Assembly (NCBI GenBank): GCA_035525055.1
Contig: DATLEZ010000176.1
Span: 1 to 52,876 of the forward strand
Direction: 5' to 3'
Length of the DNA: 52,876 bases
Source: DATEEG01 sp035525055
Lineage (GTDB): Bacteria; Actinomycetota; Acidimicrobiia; Spongiisociales; ZC4RG35
Positions 23,198 through 31,379 of this stretch are shown here, piece by piece. The translations under genes and the position numbers were made by a program. The first letter of the stretch is position 1; every line of letters starts with the position of its first letter. The notes under the pieces are model-generated. The model had not been told where the DNA came from. It did not search any database and saw only the letters and a program-made list of their open reading frames with translations.

Positions 23198-25030
23198 ATG
23201 TGCGGCATTGTTGGTTATGTCGGTCCACGATCAGTGGTCGACGTCTTGATTCCAGGTTTGGCTCGGCTCGAATACCGCGGATACGACTCGGCCGGTATCG
23301 CCGTTCAACAAGATCGCGGCATCTCAGTGGTCAAGAAGGTGGGCCGTATCGCCGAGCTCGAGCGGACCCTGGCCCAGGCTCCGATTCCACCGGCTCACAC
23401 CGGGATCGGACACACCCGTTGGGCAACCCACGGCGTGCCCAACACCATGAACGCCCATCCGCATCGTGACTGCGAGGGCGAAGTGATCGTGGTCCACAAC
23501 GGAATCATCGAGAACTGGGCAGAGCTCAAGTCGCAGCTGATTGCCCGCGGTCATGAGTTCGCCTCCGATACTGACACCGAAGTCGTCGCCCACCTGATCG
23601 AAGAGATGGCGGACTTGCCACTGGAGGAAGCTGTCAGGAGGGTGATGCGAATCGCCGACGGCTCCCTGGCCCTGGTATTGATGAGGACTTCTGACCCGGA
23701 CCTGTTGGTAGGGGCGAGGCGGGGGAGTCCGCTGGTGGTCGGCAAAGGGGAAGGCGAGAACTTCATCGCCTCCGACATCCCGGCGTTTCTCGAGCACACT
23801 CGCCAGATGCTGATCGTCGACGAGGATCGGGTGGTCTCGATCCGCCGCGACTCGGTGACCATTACCGACCTTGATGGCAACTCGATTACACCGGTTCAGC
23901 GCCAGATCGACTGGGACCTCGAGGCAGCCGAAAAGGGTGGCTTCCAGACCTTCATGGAGAAGGAGATTTACGAGCAACCCAAGGCCATCGCCGACACCAT
24001 CCGGGGCAGGATCGACAAGGACGGACACGTACATCTCGACGAGCTGGGGCTGGATCCTTCCCGCCTTCAGGCGATCGACAAGGCTTTCGTGATTGCCTGC
24101 GGCACCTCGTACCACGCGGCGATGATGGCCAAGTACGCCATCGAGCGATGGACCAGGCTCCCCGTTGAGATCGATATCGCCTCTGAGTTCAGATACCGCG
24201 ATCCCGTCCTGGATCGGCGGTCCCTGGTCATCGGCATCTCCCAATCGGGTGAGACCCTCGACACTCTTGCGGCTTTCCGTTATGCCCGGGCCCAGAGCGC
24301 GACGCTGATCGGTGTCACGAATGTGGTCGACTCGGCGCTGGCCCGCGAAGCCGATGCGGTCCTATATACGAGGGCCGGGCCTGAGATCGGGGTGGCAGCG
24401 ACCAAAACCTTCACCACCCAGTTGGTGGCGATGCAAATGCTGGGTCTCTATCTGGCCCAGGTCCGCGGTTCTGAAGACGAAGGCACTCTGACCCACCTGG
24501 GCGAGGCAGTACGCGGGCTGCCGGCTCTCGTCGAGGAGACGCTGGCGGCTTCGGAGGGCATTTCCCGCCTGGCCCGCGATTTCTCCAACACCAGAGATGT
24601 GTTCTTCCTGGGTCGATCGGGTGATTTCCCGGTCGCTATGGAAGGTGCCCTCAAACTCAAGGAGATCGCCTACGTGCGAGCCGAGGGCTACGCCGCCGGA
24701 GAGATGAAGCACGGCCCGATCGCCCTCATCGAACCGGGGGTTCTCGTCGTCGGAGTGGCTACCGATACTCATGTCAGGGCCAAGACCCTTTCCAACATGC
24801 AGGAGATGAAGGCCCGGGGGGCGACCATCCTCCTTCTGGTCGAGCAGGGTCATGAGGCCGAAGCCAAGGACGTGGCCGACCATGTCCTGATCGTTCCTCC
24901 TGGTCCCGATCTGATCTGCACCGTGACGGCCGTGGTCCCCCTCCAGTTGCTGGCCTATCACATTGCGACTGCCAAGGGTCTGGACGTAGATAAGCCCCGG
25001 AACCTGGCGAAAACCGTGACGGTTGAGTGA
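23198..25030 (+). CDS. glmS: Glutamine-fructose-6-phosphate aminotransferase (isomerizing)
   Basis: Makes glucosamine-6-phosphate from fructose-6-phosphate and glutamine. The N-terminal glutaminase has the catalytic Cys2 (MCGIVGYVG), HTRWATHG and the HNGIIEN loop; two SIS sugar-isomerase domains follow, with CGTSYHAA, SQSGETLDTL and the C-terminal DKPRNLAKTVTVE. At 610 residues it is full length. Its mRNA leader carries the glmS ribozyme, so product feedback by RNA cleavage is expected. Confidence 0.98.
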   Translation: MCGIVGYVGPRSVVDVLIPGLARLEYRGYDSAGIAVQQDRGISVVKKVGRIAELERTLAQAPIPPAHTGIGHTRWATHGVPNTMNAHPHRDCEGEVIVVHNGIIENWAELKSQLIARGHEFASDTDTEVVAHLIEEMADLPLEEAVRRVMRIADGSLALVLMRTSDPDLLVGARRGSPLVVGKGEGENFIASDIPAFLEHTRQMLIVDEDRVVSIRRDSVTITDLDGNSITPVQRQIDWDLEAAEKGGFQTFMEKEIYEQPKAIADTIRGRIDKDGHVHLDELGLDPSRLQAIDKAFVIACGTSYHAAMMAKYAIERWTRLPVEIDIASEFRYRDPVLDRRSLVIGISQSGETLDTLAAFRYARAQSATLIGVTNVVDSALAREADAVLYTRAGPEIGVAATKTFTTQLVAMQMLGLYLAQVRGSEDEGTLTHLGEAVRGLPALVEETLAASEGISRLARDFSNTRDVFFLGRSGDFPVAMEGALKLKEIAYVRAEGYAAGEMKHGPIALIEPGVLVVGVATDTHVRAKTLSNMQEMKARGATILLLVEQGHEAEAKDVADHVLIVPPGPDLICTVTAVVPLQLLAYHIATAKGLDVDKPRNLAKTVTVE

Positions 25031-25034
25031 GAAA

Positions 25035-25118
25035 GTAGGCAGTACCAATTAGGCAGTAGGCAGCAAGAACGGAGCGGCCTCTTCGCCTGCTGCTTACTGC
25101 CCACTGATCCGCCTACTG
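25035..25118. repeat. Heptad inverted array between glmS and acpS
   Basis: Left arm GTAGGCA, GTACCAA, TTAGGCA, GTAGGCA (25035-25062). Right arm about TGCTTAC, TGCCCAC, TGATCCG, CCTACTG (25091-25118), with a small phase slip in the last word. The arms are partly complementary (GTAGGCA with TGCCTAC-like words). The array starts 4 nt after the glmS stop and ends 7 nt before the acpS ATG. Confidence 0.8.
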
Positions 25119-25125
25119 TTCGCCC

Positions 25126-25503
25126 ATGAAGATCGTAGGTCTCGGCGTCGATCTCGCCGACATCGACAAGATCGACTCCGTGCTCAAGAAGTACCCGCGC
25201 TTTGCCGAGCGCTGCTTTACCGAACATGAGCGCGCATACGCGTCCCGCTTCGCCAGCCCTGCGCGGCGCTATGCCGCCCGCTTCGCCGGGAAGGAAGCGG
25301 TGATGAAGTCGCTGGGTAACGGCTGGCGGGATCTCCGCTGGACCGACATCGAGATCACCGGGGGTGGCCCACCGCGAGTAGTTCTGCGGGGGACCGCCGC
25401 CAAACGGGCCGAAATGCTGGGCGTTGTCGAGATTCTGGTCACGATCACCCATACCGATACGACTGCGCTGGTTATGGCGGTCTCGATGGGAGAGCACGAA
25501 TAG
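25126..25503 (+). CDS. acpS: Holo-[acyl-carrier-protein] synthase
   Basis: Transfers 4'-phosphopantetheine from CoA to ACP. The 125-residue product has GLGVDLADIDKI at the N-terminus (Mg-binding Asp), the FTEHERAYA segment, RFAGKEAVMKSLG with the conserved Glu and Lys, and the C-terminal VTITHTDTTALVMAV. ATG 25126 is used. The next gene, nnr, begins directly after the stop. Confidence 0.96.
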   Translation: MKIVGLGVDLADIDKIDSVLKKYPRFAERCFTEHERAYASRFASPARRYAARFAGKEAVMKSLGNGWRDLRWTDIEITGGGPPRVVLRGTAAKRAEMLGVVEILVTITHTDTTALVMAVSMGEHE

Positions 25504-26883
25504 GTGCGTCCGGTCATCACGCCGTCCGAGGCCGGCAGGCTTGATCAGAACAGCACGGTGCCAATCGACACCCTGATGGAACGGGCCGGCCGGGCGGTGG
25601 CCCTGGCGGCGGTGGAGATGGGAGCCGGATACGGCACCAGGGTCTCAGTCCTGGCGGGACCGGGCAACAACGGTGGAGACGGCTACGTCGCTGCTCGTCT
25701 GTTGCGCGAGCGAGGGGTGGGCGTGGAGGTCCTGGCGTTGGCCGAACCCACCACCGATCCGGCACGAGCCGCGTGGTCACGGGCCCGGGCCGCGGGGGTT
25801 CCGATCTTTGAACTCGGGTCGCCTCATCGCACCGACCTGGTCATCGATGCTCTCTTTGGAGGCGGTTTCAGATCGGGCATGCCCGATCCGGTCAACGAGT
25901 GGATCGACACCGCGCCGTCGGTCCTGGCGGTCGACGTCCCCACCGGTCTCGATCCGGCTACCGGAGCAATTGCGGAAAAGGCCTTCCGAGCTTCTCGCAC
26001 AGTCACCTTCCACGCCCTCAAAGTTGGCCACTTGATCGGCTCCGGTCCCGATGTATGCGGTGTCGTAACCGTGGCTGACATCGGACTGGAGGATGGTGAT
26101 CCTGAGCTCTTGCTAACCGAGGAGGCTGACGCTCCTCGCCCGTCACGCTCGAGGACCGCCCACAAGTGGTCCGCCGGGACGGTGCTTATCGTTGGCGGTC
26201 GCCCGGGCATGACCGGCGCGGTGGTGATGGCCGGCAAGGCAGCGCTCGGCTTTGGCGCCGGCGCGGTTGGGCTCGCCGTTCCTGAGGAGGCCGCGGGCGT
26301 CGCTGCGGCTGCTGCCCCCGAGCTCCTGCACTACTCGATCGACGATCTTCCCATGCGCTATGACGTGCTTGTGATCGGCCCCGGCCTCGGGACCGAGCGC
26401 GTCGATCTTGTCACGAAGATTCTCTCCACTTGGGAAGGGCCGATGGTGATCGACGCCGACGCCCTGGTCGCCATCGCACCGAATCGAGTCGTCGCCCCTC
26501 AAGCGACAGGGAACCGGCGCGGCATGGTTATCACTCCCCATGCCGGTGAGTTCGAGAGGCTCACAGGCGAATCACCGAGCTACCCGCAAGCGCGTCAGCT
26601 CGCAGCCCGAATCGATGCCACCGTTCTCCTCAAAGGCAATCCCACTTTCGTCACAGACGGCGGCGTCCCCTGGCTGGTCAACACGGGTGGGCCCGAACTG
26701 GCGACGATCGGAACCGGCGACGTCCTTGCCGGCATGACGGCCGCTTTGCTGGCGGCAGGTCACGATCCAGTCGAGGCTGCTCGCTCGGCGGCCTACTGGC
26801 ACGGCCGGGCCGGAGCCGATTTGGCCAGTACCCGGGTTGTGACCGCTCTCCGCTTGGTTGAAGAAATCGGAGCGATTCGATGA
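25504..26883 (+). CDS. nnr: Bifunctional NAD(P)H-hydrate epimerase / ADP-dependent dehydratase
   Basis: Repairs hydrated NAD(P)H. The N-terminal YjeF epimerase domain (to about residue 215) has GPGNNGGDGYVAARLL and AVDVPTGLDPATG. The C-terminal ribokinase-like dehydratase has VVMAGKAALGFGAGAV, ITPHAGEFERLTG and the nucleotide-site GTGDVLAGM. The 459-residue length is as expected for the fused form. GTG 25504 follows the acpS TAG with no gap; it overlaps alr by ATGA. Confidence 0.96.
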   Translation: MRPVITPSEAGRLDQNSTVPIDTLMERAGRAVALAAVEMGAGYGTRVSVLAGPGNNGGDGYVAARLLRERGVGVEVLALAEPTTDPARAAWSRARAAGVPIFELGSPHRTDLVIDALFGGGFRSGMPDPVNEWIDTAPSVLAVDVPTGLDPATGAIAEKAFRASRTVTFHALKVGHLIGSGPDVCGVVTVADIGLEDGDPELLLTEEADAPRPSRSRTAHKWSAGTVLIVGGRPGMTGAVVMAGKAALGFGAGAVGLAVPEEAAGVAAAAAPELLHYSIDDLPMRYDVLVIGPGLGTERVDLVTKILSTWEGPMVIDADALVAIAPNRVVAPQATGNRRGMVITPHAGEFERLTGESPSYPQARQLAARIDATVLLKGNPTFVTDGGVPWLVNTGGPELATIGTGDVLAGMTAALLAAGHDPVEAARSAAYWHGRAGADLASTRVVTALRLVEEIGAIR

Positions 26884-27947
26884 GGCCCTCCTGGGTCGAA
26901 GTTGATCTCGAGGCCGTTCGGCAGAACGTTCGCGCCCTTTCAAAGTTGATTGCTCCGGCGAAGCTGTGCGCTGTCGTCAAGGCCGACGGCTACGGCCACG
27001 GGGACGTCCCGGTCGCCGAGGCAGCGGTCGAGGCCGGCGCGTCGTGGCTGGCTGTGGCATTGGTGGAGGAGGGAGTTCGACTCCGTGAGGCCGGTGTCGA
27101 GGCCCCCGTCCTGTTGCTCTCCGAACCACCGCTGTCGGACGCCAGAGAGATTGTTCATTGGAAGCTCACACCGACCGTGTATCGCCCGGACTTTGCCGAG
27201 GCACTTCGGGCGGCTGAGGCCGATCGAGTTCATGTCAAAGTGGACACCGGGATGCATCGGGTCGGAGTGGCACCTCCGGATCTTCCGGCGCTGGTCGAGG
27301 TGTGCCGTACCGGCGGGATCGTCGTCGAGGCTATCTGGACCCATTTCGCCGTTTCGGAAGAGGTCGGCGATTTCACCACCGCCCAGATAGCGACGTTCAA
27401 CGAGGTGATCGACGGCCTCGAGGTGCCGATGACCCATCTAGCGAACACCGCCGGCGGAATCCTCTATCCCGAGGCTCGTCGCGACATGGTCCGTGCGGGC
27501 ATCGGCATTTACGGGATACATCCCGGGCCTGCCACTCGGTCCGAAGTCACATTGAAACCGGCGATGCGGATCGTCTCCCGGGTGGGGTACGTTCAGCGAC
27601 TCGTCGCCGAAGACCGACCTTCCTACGGTCGACGGCGCGCGCTCAATCAAGATTCCAACGTTGTCACGGTTCCGATCGGCTACGCCGATGGCCTTCCGCG
27701 GGGATTGTCAGATCAAGGTGAGGTTCTTATTGGTGGCCGGCGCCATCCGTTGGCTGGCACCGTGACCATGGACCAGATCGTCGTCGATGTGGGTGATATG
27801 GCAGTGGGGGTGGGCGACGAGGTGGTCCTGATCGGCCGGCAGGGCGATGAGGAGGTCAATGCCGATGAGTGGGCCGGCCTGCTGGGAACGATCGCCTATG
27901 AAGTCGTTTGTCAGATCGGTCCGCGACTGCCGAGAAGATACTCGTGA
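26880..27947 (+). CDS. alr: Alanine racemase
   Basis: PLP enzyme making D-alanine for peptidoglycan. The PLP lysine lies in VVKADGYGHG near residue 34. KVDTGMHRVG, HLANTAGG and the catalytic-tyrosine region GIGIYGIHPG follow, and the C-terminal domain has VPIGYADGLPRGLS and GTVTMDQI. 355 residues, typical. It overlaps nnr by ATGA and the P1 peptidase by GTGA. In many actinobacteria tsaE is close downstream; here the cox island intervenes. Confidence 0.97.
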   Translation: MRPSWVEVDLEAVRQNVRALSKLIAPAKLCAVVKADGYGHGDVPVAEAAVEAGASWLAVALVEEGVRLREAGVEAPVLLLSEPPLSDAREIVHWKLTPTVYRPDFAEALRAAEADRVHVKVDTGMHRVGVAPPDLPALVEVCRTGGIVVEAIWTHFAVSEEVGDFTTAQIATFNEVIDGLEVPMTHLANTAGGILYPEARRDMVRAGIGIYGIHPGPATRSEVTLKPAMRIVSRVGYVQRLVAEDRPSYGRRRALNQDSNVVTVPIGYADGLPRGLSDQGEVLIGGRRHPLAGTVTMDQIVVDVGDMAVGVGDEVVLIGRQGDEEVNADEWAGLLGTIAYEVVCQIGPRLPRRYS

Positions 27948-28834
27948 CCCTCACGTCGATTCCCGGCATCGAAGTTGGACACTGGTCCGATCTCGAGAAC
28001 CGAACGGGTTGCACGGTCGTGGTCCTACCTGAGCCCAATGTCACGACGGTCGAGGTTCGGGGCGGAGCCCCGGGCACCCGTGAGACCGATCTCCTGGCGG
28101 TGGGGATGAGGGTGGAGCAGGCGCAGGCGATTCTGCTGACAGGCGGAAGTGCGTTCGGGTTGGCGGCCGCGGATGGGGTCGTTCGTGAATTGCTGGCTGA
28201 TGGCCGCGGTCATCCCACTCCGGCGGGACCTGTCCCGATCGTCCCCGGTGCGGTTGTCTTCGACCTGCCGCTCACTGGTGGTGGCCGGCGCCCGGGGCCC
28301 GAGGAAGGGGCGGCCGCCTATCGGGCCGCTTCGGCGAGCCCGGTTGAGATGGGTCTGGTCGGAGCCGGCACCGGTACGTCATGTGCCAAGTGGCGCGGGT
28401 TTGAATTCCTGGTCAAGTCGGGCGTAGGTTCGGCGGTGGTCGACACCCCCGACGGTTACAAGGTCGCCGCCCTGGTGGTCCTCAACCCGGTCGGTGATGT
28501 CTTCACGCTCGAAGGTGAGTCGCTGACCGGCGGATCACCGGTGCCACCCGCTCCGGGTCTGCCGCCACAGGGGGCCGGTTCGACGATGACCAACACCACC
28601 CTGGTCGTGGTGGCGACAACGGCGGCGATGTCGCGGGCCGAGTTGACCAGGCTGGCGGTTCGTTCCCACGATGCGCTGGGAGTCTGTCTGCGGCCCGCCC
28701 ACACACGCTTTGATGGCGACGTCGTCTTTGTGAGTGCAGTTGGAACGACCCGCGGCGATGTCGACCTGGCGGCTGAGGGTGCGTTCGCTGCCACCGGCCG
28801 GGCGATCGAAGCCGGGCTGAGGGCGTCACTGTGA
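27944..28834 (+). CDS. P1-family peptidase (DmpA/BapA-like Ntn hydrolase)
   Basis: A 296-residue protein of the self-processing P1 aminopeptidase family. It starts VTLTSIPGIEVGHWSD, the usual N-terminus, and contains LTGGSAFGLAAADGV and GAGTGTSCAKWRG. The segment TNTTLVVVATTA carries the Asn-Thr at which such enzymes typically cleave to expose the nucleophile; that assignment is by family analogy. GTG 27944 overlaps alr by GTGA. The substrate is unknown; family members cleave small N-terminal residues or beta-peptides. Confidence 0.88.
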   Translation: MTLTSIPGIEVGHWSDLENRTGCTVVVLPEPNVTTVEVRGGAPGTRETDLLAVGMRVEQAQAILLTGGSAFGLAAADGVVRELLADGRGHPTPAGPVPIVPGAVVFDLPLTGGGRRPGPEEGAAAYRAASASPVEMGLVGAGTGTSCAKWRGFEFLVKSGVGSAVVDTPDGYKVAALVVLNPVGDVFTLEGESLTGGSPVPPAPGLPPQGAGSTMTNTTLVVVATTAAMSRAELTRLAVRSHDALGVCLRPAHTRFDGDVVFVSAVGTTRGDVDLAAEGAFAATGRAIEAGLRASL

Positions 28835-28884
28835 AGGCCAAATCTGTGAATGCTTGTAGGCCGGAACGGTGGGTTGGCCTTCAC
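28832..28884. terminator. Inverted repeat after the P1 peptidase gene
   Basis: GTGAAGGCCAA (28832-28842, spanning the stop codon) is the exact reverse complement of TTGGCCTTCAC (28874-28884). CTGTGAA-type words recur around it at about 28830, 28845 and 28905. No T-run follows, so a classical terminator is doubtful; it may be a relative of the intercistronic repeats. Confidence 0.5.
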
Positions 28885-28901
28885 AGACGGGTTTCCATGC
28901 G

Positions 28902-29396
28902 GTGTCTGTGAAGCCCGACGAACCGTTGCGTGTTCTCATGGTCTGCTGGGGCAACATCTGCCGCTCCCCGACGGCCGAGGGCATCCTGCGAAGCCTGGCC
29001 GACCAGCGCGGCATTGCCGTCGAAGTCGACAGCGCCGGCACGAGTGATCAGCACCGCGGGAGTCCGCCCGATCGCCGGGCGATAGCCGAGGCTGCTCGAC
29101 GTGGGGTCGACATTTCCGAACAGCGGTCCCGTCAGATCCGTAGCAGCGATTTCGACGACTTCGACCTGATCCTCACAGCCGATGAGATGGTCGACAGCAG
29201 GGTGCGGCGCCAGGCGCCGAGTGCTGGCAGGGCGCGGATCACGAAGATGACCGGGTCATTGCCCGACTTCGAACGGTACCCCGAGGTGCCAGATCCCTAC
29301 TACGGCACCCCTCAGGACTACCGGGATGTGTACGACCTCCTCGAACGAGCGATGAACGAGTTGCTGAAGTCGCTGCGAACCGATGGCTTGGTTTGA
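28902..29396 (+). CDS. Low-molecular-weight protein-tyrosine phosphatase family protein
   Basis: The active-site loop CWGNICRS fits CX5R(S/T), and the C-terminal DPYYGTPQDYRDVYDLLE supplies the catalytic Asp-Pro. Such enzymes dephosphorylate tyrosine on proteins, or arsenate in reductase relatives; the DPY motif favours phosphatase. The start is uncertain: GTG codons at 28869, 28902 and 28908 are in frame and the first lies inside an inverted repeat. From 28902 the product is 164 residues. Confidence 0.88.
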   Translation: MSVKPDEPLRVLMVCWGNICRSPTAEGILRSLADQRGIAVEVDSAGTSDQHRGSPPDRRAIAEAARRGVDISEQRSRQIRSSDFDDFDLILTADEMVDSRVRRQAPSAGRARITKMTGSLPDFERYPEVPDPYYGTPQDYRDVYDLLERAMNELLKSLRTDGLV

Positions 29397-29599
29397 TTGC
29401 GTTCGAGTCCGATCGATGCGGCTCCGCTCTGCGACCTTTTTGTTGAGCCCAAGCCCCCGAACAACGCGGCCTGGGGTAGTCTGACGCCGCGCCGGGCAGC
29501 GAGAATTCAATCGATTGCCCTCCGCCAACAAGCGTTACAAGTTGAGACTCTGCGGAGCAGCCGGGCTTCCGATCGGCCCACATACCTGGGAGGTTCACT

Positions 29600-29935
29600 T
29601 TGGCAGTCGAGGGTTCTGGACACAGTCGCGGTAACCCGCGGTTGTACGAATTGGTCGAGCATGCCCCCAAGACGGGCAAGAGTCCGACCATCTGGTCATG
29701 GCCGCTGATCATCGACTATTTCAAAGTGGCCGGCCAGCCAGTCCAGGGACCGTGGCCACCGCACCAGGAGCCGCGGCCCGATCCAGAAGCTGAGTCTCTT
29801 CCCGTGGCTGTGCGTGATCCCCAGTCGTACCGTACCGAGGCCCCATCCGGTCCCGAGGGCCATTCTTTCCCCCCCGAGGGCCATTCTTTCCCCCCCGAGG
29901 GATTGGCCGACCGGGACTTCCGGCCGCAGACCTGA
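29600..29935 (+). CDS. Small hypothetical protein upstream of coxM
   Basis: A 111-residue reading frame from TTG 29600, preceded by TGGGAGG at good distance, that ends 23 nt before coxM. The first half is folded-looking (RLYELVEHAPKTGKSPTIWSWPLIIDYF). The second half is Pro/Glu-rich and contains the peptide EGHSFPP twice, encoded by a perfect 21-nt tandem repeat. I do not recognise the family. Position and ribosome-binding site suggest it leads the cox operon. The preceding gap (29397-29599) has no promoter I can defend. Confidence 0.6.
   Translation: MAVEGSGHSRGNPRLYELVEHAPKTGKSPTIWSWPLIIDYFKVAGQPVQGPWPPHQEPRPDPEAESLPVAVRDPQSYRTEAPSGPEGHSFPPEGHSFPPEGLADRDFRPQT
29854..29895 (+). repeat. 21-nt tandem duplication
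   Basis: CGAGGGCCATTCTTTCCCCCC occurs twice head to tail (29854-29874, 29875-29895), followed by CGAGG. It keeps the frame of the small ORF upstream of coxM and encodes EGHSFPP twice. The perfect identity suggests a recent duplication. Confidence 0.92.
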
Positions 29936-29958
29936 GCGACGCACCAAAGGAAGCTGAC

Positions 29959-30834
29959 ATGTATCCGTCTCGATTCCGCTACGAGTCTCCTCGCTCGATT
30001 CAGGAGGCTGTCTCGCTTTTGACCGACGGTGGAGGCGACGCCAAGATTCTGGCAGGAGGCCAGAGCCTGGTGCCGATGATCAAGCTCCGGTTCGCCTCTC
30101 CGGAGATGCTCGTCGACATCAACGAGCTGCCCGGGTTGGACTATCTCCGGCGCGGCGACGACGGAGCTTTCCACATCGGGGCGCTCTGCCGCCATGCCAC
30201 CCTCGAGCGCTCGGCCCTCCTGGCCACCCGCCAGCCGACCATGGCCGCCGCCGCTCCGCTGGTGGCCGACCCGATCGTGCGCAACCGGGGCACCCTCGTC
30301 GGATCGCTCTGTCATGCAGATCCCCAGGGTGACTGGGCGTCGGTGATGACTTCGCTTGACGGATTGGTAGTCGCCGAGGGCCCGAAGGGCCGACGCAATA
30401 TTCCGGTCAAAGACTTCGTCCGGGGTCCATTCCAGAATGTCCTGGAGATCGACGAGATCGTGATCGAGGCCGTCGTCCCCGCACCACAAGGAGTGCCGGC
30501 CGGCGGCTATCTGAAACTTGAGCGCCGAGTCGGAGACTTTGCCACTGTCGGCGTCGCGGTTTCCATCGATCGGGTTGCGGGCAAGGTGGGCAGAGCCGGG
30601 ATTGCTCTCACCGGCGTCGGTGGGTCGACCATATCGGCGGACGCTGCTTCGCAAGTGCTGGTGGGCAAGCCCCTCAATGATGAGGCGATCGGCGAAGCAG
30701 CCGAACTTGCCGCCCAAGCCGCCGATCCTCGCACAGATCACCGGGGCAGCGCCTCGTACAAGCGACAGGTAGTGCGCGTCTTCACCAGCCGAATATTGAC
30801 GAGACTCTTGAAATCGGAAGAAGAGGCCGCCTGA
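29959..30834 (+). CDS. coxM: Aerobic CO dehydrogenase, medium FAD subunit
   Basis: The flavoprotein subunit passes electrons from the iron-sulfur subunit to the respiratory chain. The 291-residue product has the FAD motif AGGQS at residues 32-36 (AGGHS in Oligotropha) and TLVGSLCHADPQGD at about 112-125, matching the second FAD motif. Gene order M-S-L is that of form I CO dehydrogenase. GGAAGCTGAC precedes the ATG; the stop overlaps coxS (TGATG). Confidence 0.93.
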   Translation: MYPSRFRYESPRSIQEAVSLLTDGGGDAKILAGGQSLVPMIKLRFASPEMLVDINELPGLDYLRRGDDGAFHIGALCRHATLERSALLATRQPTMAAAAPLVADPIVRNRGTLVGSLCHADPQGDWASVMTSLDGLVVAEGPKGRRNIPVKDFVRGPFQNVLEIDEIVIEAVVPAPQGVPAGGYLKLERRVGDFATVGVAVSIDRVAGKVGRAGIALTGVGGSTISADAASQVLVGKPLNDEAIGEAAELAAQAADPRTDHRGSASYKRQVVRVFTSRILTRLLKSEEEAA

Positions 30835-31355
30835 TGAGCAGTCTGTTTGAAGTTGTCCCCCCCGAGACCGACGCCGCCATACCGGTTCGCAAGGTCACCA
30901 TCCGGGTCAACGGGGAGAGCCGGTCGGCGGTGGTCGAACCCCGGCTCCTCCTCGCCCATCTGCTCCGCCAGGGCTTCATGCTCACCGGTACTCATACCGG
31001 CTGCGACACGACCAACTGCGGGGCATGCACCGTCCTCTTCGATGGCACGCCGGTCAAGAGTTGCACGATGTTCGCGGTTCAGGCCGACGGCCACGATGTG
31101 ATGACGGTTGAAGGCCTGGCTGGTGCCAGTGAACTGCACGCGATACAAGAGGGATTCAGCACGGAGCACGGGCTCCAGTGCGGGTTCTGCACTCCCGGGA
31201 TGATGATGACGACCAAGGCCCTGCTCGACCAGATCCCGAATCCGACCGAGGATGAGATTCGTTGGGCACTGAGCGGCAATCTGTGCCGCTGCACCGGCTA
31301 TCAGAACATCGTCAAAGCGGTCATGTGGGCCGCCAACAAGCTTCAGGATCAGTGA
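30834..31355 (+). CDS. coxS: Aerobic CO dehydrogenase, small [2Fe-2S] subunit
   Basis: Carries two [2Fe-2S] clusters that relay electrons from the Mo-Cu site to FAD. The plant-ferredoxin-type cluster uses Cys57, Cys62, Cys65 and Cys77 (GCDTTNCGACTV). The second uses Cys116, Cys119, Cys151 and Cys153 (CGFCTPG and CRCTGYQ). The product is 173 residues with a short N-terminal extension. It overlaps coxM by one base and lies 24 nt before coxL. Confidence 0.95.
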   Translation: MSSLFEVVPPETDAAIPVRKVTIRVNGESRSAVVEPRLLLAHLLRQGFMLTGTHTGCDTTNCGACTVLFDGTPVKSCTMFAVQADGHDVMTVEGLAGASELHAIQEGFSTEHGLQCGFCTPGMMMTTKALLDQIPNPTEDEIRWALSGNLCRCTGYQNIVKAVMWAANKLQDQ

Positions 31356-31379
31356 GATGCAGCCAGCGGAGGTACTCAG

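Noticed and set aside
23324..24244. 306-codon minus-strand frame inside glmS
   Set aside because: Entirely antisense to glmS, with His/Asp-rich composition typical of reverse-frame translation.
29397..29599. Riboswitch or Moco RNA upstream of the cox operon
   Set aside because: Some short stems are possible but no conserved core could be matched.
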